This document shows positions 60,450 to 64,000 of a stretch of 64,000 nt of DNA, piece by piece. The translations under genes and the position numbers were made by a program. The notes below the pieces were generated by a model that made no database searches, was not told the origin of the DNA, and was given only the letters and a program-made list of their open reading frames with translations. Origin of the DNA: Roseovarius sp. SCSIO 43702 (lineage in GTDB: Bacteria; Pseudomonadota; Alphaproteobacteria; Rhodobacterales; Rhodobacteraceae). The stretch's first letter is position 1; each line of letters starts with the position of its first letter. The stretch covers positions 2,936,501-3,000,500 of the forward strand of contig NZ_CP080623.1 in the NCBI RefSeq assembly GCF_019599045.1. The letters are read 5' to 3'.

Positions 60450-63400
60450 ATGACCCGATTCTCGCCGAATTTATTTCGTCTGTCCGCCGCTCTTGTCATA
60501 GTGTTTTCAACATCTTACGGAAAAGCGGCTACCGCCGCCGACCAAGGCGCACCTTCCGCAATGGAATGCGTGGCACAACATGAACAATTCTCCGATCTGG
60601 ATCTCGAGCGGACCGTCTGCGCCGATGTCGTCGCGCTGGATCAGCTTCTGGTCTACAACCGATTTGGCTCGTTCAATCCCTACGGAATGATCTTCGCGCT
60701 CCGGCGCGATGTCGCCCCGATGAGCAAACTGCCCGAGCATATCACGGCTGACGCATGCGATACGCTTCTGGGAACCGAGGCCGGAGGGGGCGTGCTCGAG
60801 CCCGGCAAAGTCCGGCTGAAGGATTGCAAGCGCCCACGGCCGCTGACGCTGCGTGCGAATGTCGGCGATCTGCTGCATGTGCGGCTGGACAATCTTCTGC
60901 GCGAGAGCGCGCCGGGGATCTCGGAAACCTTCTGCCGCACGCCGGAAAACGAAAGCAGTGGAGTGCTGAGGCGCCTGCGGGATTGGGTGAGCCGCGGCGA
61001 CGAGACGCAGGTCGGTCATGGCGAGGCCCTGTGCGACGAGGCGAAGCTGCCGCAAAGTCCCGACCCGACGGCCGAGGGCGGCGACTGGCCCGCGACGCGC
61101 ACGGTCAATTTCGCTATCCAGGGGTTGCGCGCCGTCGTGCCGGGTGGCGGCACGCCGGATGACCGCTGCGTCGGGCTGAAACCCGTGCTGCAGGGCGATC
61201 CGGTCGACTGCTATTACGCCGTGCTGCGCGAAGGACCGTATTTCCTTGCGTCGACGGCGGCGCCATCGGGTGGCGAGGGCGACGGGGGATCGCTGACGCA
61301 CGGGCTTTTCGGCGCCGTCGTGGTGCAGCCGTCCGACACCGACTGGTATCGCAGCCAGGTCAGCCGGGCCGCTTTCGACACCGCCTGGACGGTCAGCCGG
61401 CTGGGCGATGGCCGGCTCGACGCCGTTTCGGATGCCGGCGATTTGTCTCCCTACGAGGCGGAAGACCCCGACACCGACGTTCCCATCCTGAACATGCTCC
61501 AGGAAATCGAGGACGACGCATATCAACTCGTTCATAGCGACCTCAACGCGATCATCCACCGTCCGCCGGGCAACCGGGACGATGACGATGACGAGGATGG
61601 GGATGACGATTACGCCGCGCGCGAGAAGAACGGCGAAGAGGGGAAGGACGACGACGATGATGATGATGATGACGACCGGGATTCCGGTGACGACGGCGAC
61701 GAGGGCGTCGTCTATCGCGAGTTCTCGGTCTTCTTTCACGACGAGCTCAAATCCTTCGTGACCCGCAACTACGAGGAGCTCGGCCTCTTCGCAGAAGGGC
61801 AACTGGCCGGGGTGAAGGACGGGTTCGCGATCAATTACGGGGCCAGCGGCATGGGGGCGATGGTCGTCGCCAACCGCAAGGGCATCGGACCCGCCGCCGA
61901 CTGTATCGAATGTCTCTACGAGGAGTTCTTTCTCACCTCATGGGCCAACGGTGATCCCGCCCTGCTGGAGCAATTCAGCGACGATCCCTCCAACGTCCAC
62001 CATTCCTACCTCAACGACCCGGTCGTTTTCCGAAACTTCCACGCCGGGCCCAAGGAAACCCACGTCTTCCATCTCCACGCGCATCAATGGTTCAGCGGGA
62101 ACGACACGAACCGCGGCGCCTATCTCGACTCCCAGACGGTCGCGCCGCAGCAGGGGTTCACTTATCGCATCTATGGCGGCGGCATGGAGATCTACCGTCG
62201 CGGGCAAGACGGCGAAGGCGGCTGGTACGACACGCTGGGATCGGGCAATCGCAACCGGACGGTGGGCGACTCGATTTTCCACTGCCATCTCTACCCCCAC
62301 TTCGCCCAGGGCATGTGGGAGCTTTGGCGCGTCCACGACACGCTGGAAGACGGCAGCCGGAAACTGCCCGACGGTCAATCCGAACCGGGCCTTTCGCTGG
62401 CCGAGATGGCGCAGGAGGTCCGCGCCATGAGCCGGCCCGGCTCGGTCGATCCCGTGACCGGTGCATGGAACGCGCCGCAAACCGACGCGGACGGCGAGCC
62501 GGTCGCGCGGGCGCTCGGCACTCCGATTCCCGCCATCGTGCCGCTTCCGGGTCAGCCCTGGCCCGTGCTCCCCACCTATGGCGACCCCGACACGCCCGCG
62601 GATGCCGAGGTCGTCGATGCGATGCCGGGCTATCCCTTCTACATCGCCGGGCGCCCCGGCCATCGCCCCCCGCAGCCGCCGATGGACATCGCCCGCGACC
62701 CCGTCGACGGACCCGGTGACGAGTTCCTGGACGGCGGGCTTCCGCGCCACGTGGTGGCCTCGGGCAACCGCAAGTTCCCCTTCGATATCCCCGACCTCGC
62801 GCCCGACCCGACAGCTGGCTCGCTCGAAGAGGCCTGGAACGGCGGTGCGAAATCCCCGCGCGAGATCCGGCAGGAACAGATCGTCGCCAAGGCACTCGCC
62901 CTGGGCGACATGTCCATGAAGATCGACACGATGACCCTCGACCTGCTCGAGTATGACGGCACCCCCCTCGAACGGGCGGCGATGGCATTCCACCACGACG
63001 GCGCGGGCCTGACGCTCAAGGCCGCGGACGGGTCTCCCACCACGTTCGACCCGACCGGGGGTGGCTACGCGTCGCCCGGCGGGCTCTACGCGGTGAACGG
63101 GGCGCCGGGCAAACCGGGCGCGCCCTATGCGGATCCATGCGGCGCGCCGGATTCCTACGCCAATGTCTCGGCCTCCGGCGGCACCTACGAACACCAGGGG
63201 CGCACCGTCTTTTTCGTCGATGGCGATGTGGATCTGACCACCACGGTGATCGCCGAAGCCGACCGCAAGGAAGCGACCGCGCTGGAGGTGACGCGCTGGG
63301 TGAGACGCCTGGCGCCGGATGCCGCGCCGGCAGACCGGCCGAGGCTTTACACGGTCGATGCGGGGGGCGACCAGGTCGAGATCACGGGGCCCGTGCAGAT

Positions 63401-64000
63401 CGCCGAGGCCGATCCCCTTGTCGCCGGCACCGACCTGGCCGGGATCTTCACAGCCGAGCCCGCGGTTGTCGGCTACCGCCGTTACGAGGCGTCGGCGGTG
63501 CAGCTCGACCTCGTGACCAATCGCGCGGGCTGGCACGATCCGCAGGCGCGCATCAACGTGCTGACCGCCAATTCCGGCGGATACAAGGACGACACGCCGG
63601 CCGGTGAAGGCCGGATATCACCCGTCATCAGCGCAAGCGAAGAGCCTTTTTTCTTCCGTGCCGTCTCGGGCGAATGCATCGAGTTCCGGCACACCAACGA
63701 ATTGCCGAAAGAGCTCGAACTCGACGACTTCCAGGTCAAGACCCCGACCGATACGATCGGACAGCACATCCATCTCGTGAAGTTCGACGTCACCTCGTCC
63801 GACGGCTCCGGCAACGGGTTCAACTACGAGGACGGCACCTTCGCGCCCGACGAGATCGCGCTGCGGATCTGCGCGGCCAAGAACGCGGGCATGAGCACCA
63901 ATCCGAACCGCGCGCCCTCCGCGCTGGAACTGCGCGAACTCGATGGGCTTTGCGTACAGGAGGATGGCGTCTGGCATGTCGCGGATGATTTCAAGGATAT
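60450..64000 (+). CDS. Large exported multicopper oxidase-like protein (3' end cut off)
   Basis: An open frame of at least 1,183 codons reaches the window end. Signal peptide: RLSAALVIVFSTSYGKAATA. Copper motifs seen: THGLFGAVVVQP (His284), HVFHLHAHQWF (538-548), FHCHLYPHFAQGMWELWRV (His611, Cys612, His613, His617, Met622), and IGQHIHLVKFDV (His1106, His1108). The size and the spread of motifs resemble the large manganese-oxidising or multi-domain copper oxidases (MofA/MnxG-like) more than CueO or laccase of about 500 residues. An Asp/Glu-rich insert occupies residues about 377-417. Further copper motifs are expected beyond the window. ATG at 60450; promoter boxes are not clear. Confidence 0.85.
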   Translation, partial: MTRFSPNLFRLSAALVIVFSTSYGKAATAADQGAPSAMECVAQHEQFSDLDLERTVCADVVALDQLLVYNRFGSFNPYGMIFALRRDVAPMSKLPEHITADACDTLLGTEAGGGVLEPGKVRLKDCKRPRPLTLRANVGDLLHVRLDNLLRESAPGISETFCRTPENESSGVLRRLRDWVSRGDETQVGHGEALCDEAKLPQSPDPTAEGGDWPATRTVNFAIQGLRAVVPGGGTPDDRCVGLKPVLQGDPVDCYYAVLREGPYFLASTAAPSGGEGDGGSLTHGLFGAVVVQPSDTDWYRSQVSRAAFDTAWTVSRLGDGRLDAVSDAGDLSPYEAEDPDTDVPILNMLQEIEDDAYQLVHSDLNAIIHRPPGNRDDDDDEDGDDDYAAREKNGEEGKDDDDDDDDDDRDSGDDGDEGVVYREFSVFFHDELKSFVTRNYEELGLFAEGQLAGVKDGFAINYGASGMGAMVVANRKGIGPAADCIECLYEEFFLTSWANGDPALLEQFSDDPSNVHHSYLNDPVVFRNFHAGPKETHVFHLHAHQWFSGNDTNRGAYLDSQTVAPQQGFTYRIYGGGMEIYRRGQDGEGGWYDTLGSGNRNRTVGDSIFHCHLYPHFAQGMWELWRVHDTLEDGSRKLPDGQSEPGLSLAEMAQEVRAMSRPGSVDPVTGAWNAPQTDADGEPVARALGTPIPAIVPLPGQPWPVLPTYGDPDTPADAEVVDAMPGYPFYIAGRPGHRPPQPPMDIARDPVDGPGDEFLDGGLPRHVVASGNRKFPFDIPDLAPDPTAGSLEEAWNGGAKSPREIRQEQIVAKALALGDMSMKIDTMTLDLLEYDGTPLERAAMAFHHDGAGLTLKAADGSPTTFDPTGGGYASPGGLYAVNGAPGKPGAPYADPCGAPDSYANVSASGGTYEHQGRTVFFVDGDVDLTTTVIAEADRKEATALEVTRWVRRLAPDAAPADRPRLYTVDAGGDQVEITGPVQIAEADPLVAGTDLAGIFTAEPAVVGYRRYEASAVQLDLVTNRAGWHDPQARINVLTANSGGYKDDTPAGEGRISPVISASEEPFFFRAVSGECIEFRHTNELPKELELDDFQVKTPTDTIGQHIHLVKFDVTSSDGSGNGFNYEDGTFAPDEIALRICAAKNAGMSTNPNRAPSALELRELDGLCVQEDGVWHVADDFKD

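Noticed and set aside
60507..61802. A 431-codon minus-strand frame opposite the start of the large oxidase.
   Set aside because: Its hydrophobic run is the reverse reading of the Asp-rich codons (GAC/GAT read back as GTC/ATC), not a real membrane helix. The plus frame carries a signal peptide and copper motifs.

Overview
The window looks like the chromosome of an alphaproteobacterium of the Rhodobacteraceae (Roseobacter-like). The supporting signs are high G+C with G/C-ending codons, many 4-base ATGA/GTGA gene overlaps, the block small basic protein - murA - DUF2948 - hisD - UPF0262 - low-molecular-weight phosphatase, an rpsD that starts with GTG, and TRAP and peptide-type ABC transporters side by side. 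About 60 protein genes, one tRNA and a handful of regulatory sites can be supported. No CRISPR array, prophage, insertion sequence, integrase or replication origin was seen.

Bases 1-17.2 kb are mostly core genome. A MotA/ExbB-like and OmpA/MotB-like pair is cut by the left edge. It is followed by ChaC-type gamma-glutamylcyclotransferase, a DUF2125 protein, an LpxR-type lipid A deacylase, a Hint-domain protein, rpsD with its own promoter and terminator, a coupled hisC - cyclohexadienyl dehydrogenase - extensin-like protein operon, the murA/hisD operon on the minus strand ending in NTF2-like and GNAT genes, tRNA-Thr(GGT), tadA, an RluB-type pseudouridine synthase and a GlxA-type regulator.

Bases 17.4-23.9 kb hold a run of membrane-stress families: TerC, a two-helix micro-protein, an XpaC-like protein, TelA, a DUF2927 lipoprotein, an SPFH protein with a C-terminal GYF_2 domain, and a zinc-ribbon membrane protein. 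After an MFS transporter of somewhat different base composition comes a catabolic locus (25.4-34.2 kb). It has an RpiR regulator with two operator-like palindromes, an N-formylglutamate-amidohydrolase-type enzyme, a complete TRAP transporter, a glutamine-synthetase-like ligase, an aldehyde dehydrogenase and an iron-type alcohol dehydrogenase. The enzyme set fits a gamma-glutamylated amino-alcohol pathway: ligate glutamate, oxidise alcohol to aldehyde to acid, then release glutamate.

Bases 34.4-46.9 kb carry a first peptide/opine-family ABC transporter with an unusually long binding protein. Next to it are a sulfatase/phosphonate-monoesterase-type hydrolase and a divergent DeoR - Na/Pi cotransporter - SDR - beta-hydroxyacid dehydrogenase operon. 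Bases 46.9-59.2 kb carry a second peptide-type ABC operon (CocE/NonD hydrolase, binding protein, two permeases, a double-ATPase fusion, a C69-family peptidase with serine in place of the usual cysteine), a divergent HTH regulator, and a trimethylamine-dehydrogenase-like flavoenzyme lacking one expected iron-sulfur cysteine. The right end holds a trypsin-fold peptidase without a visible signal peptide, divergent from a very large exported multicopper oxidase with an Asp-rich insert that runs off the window.
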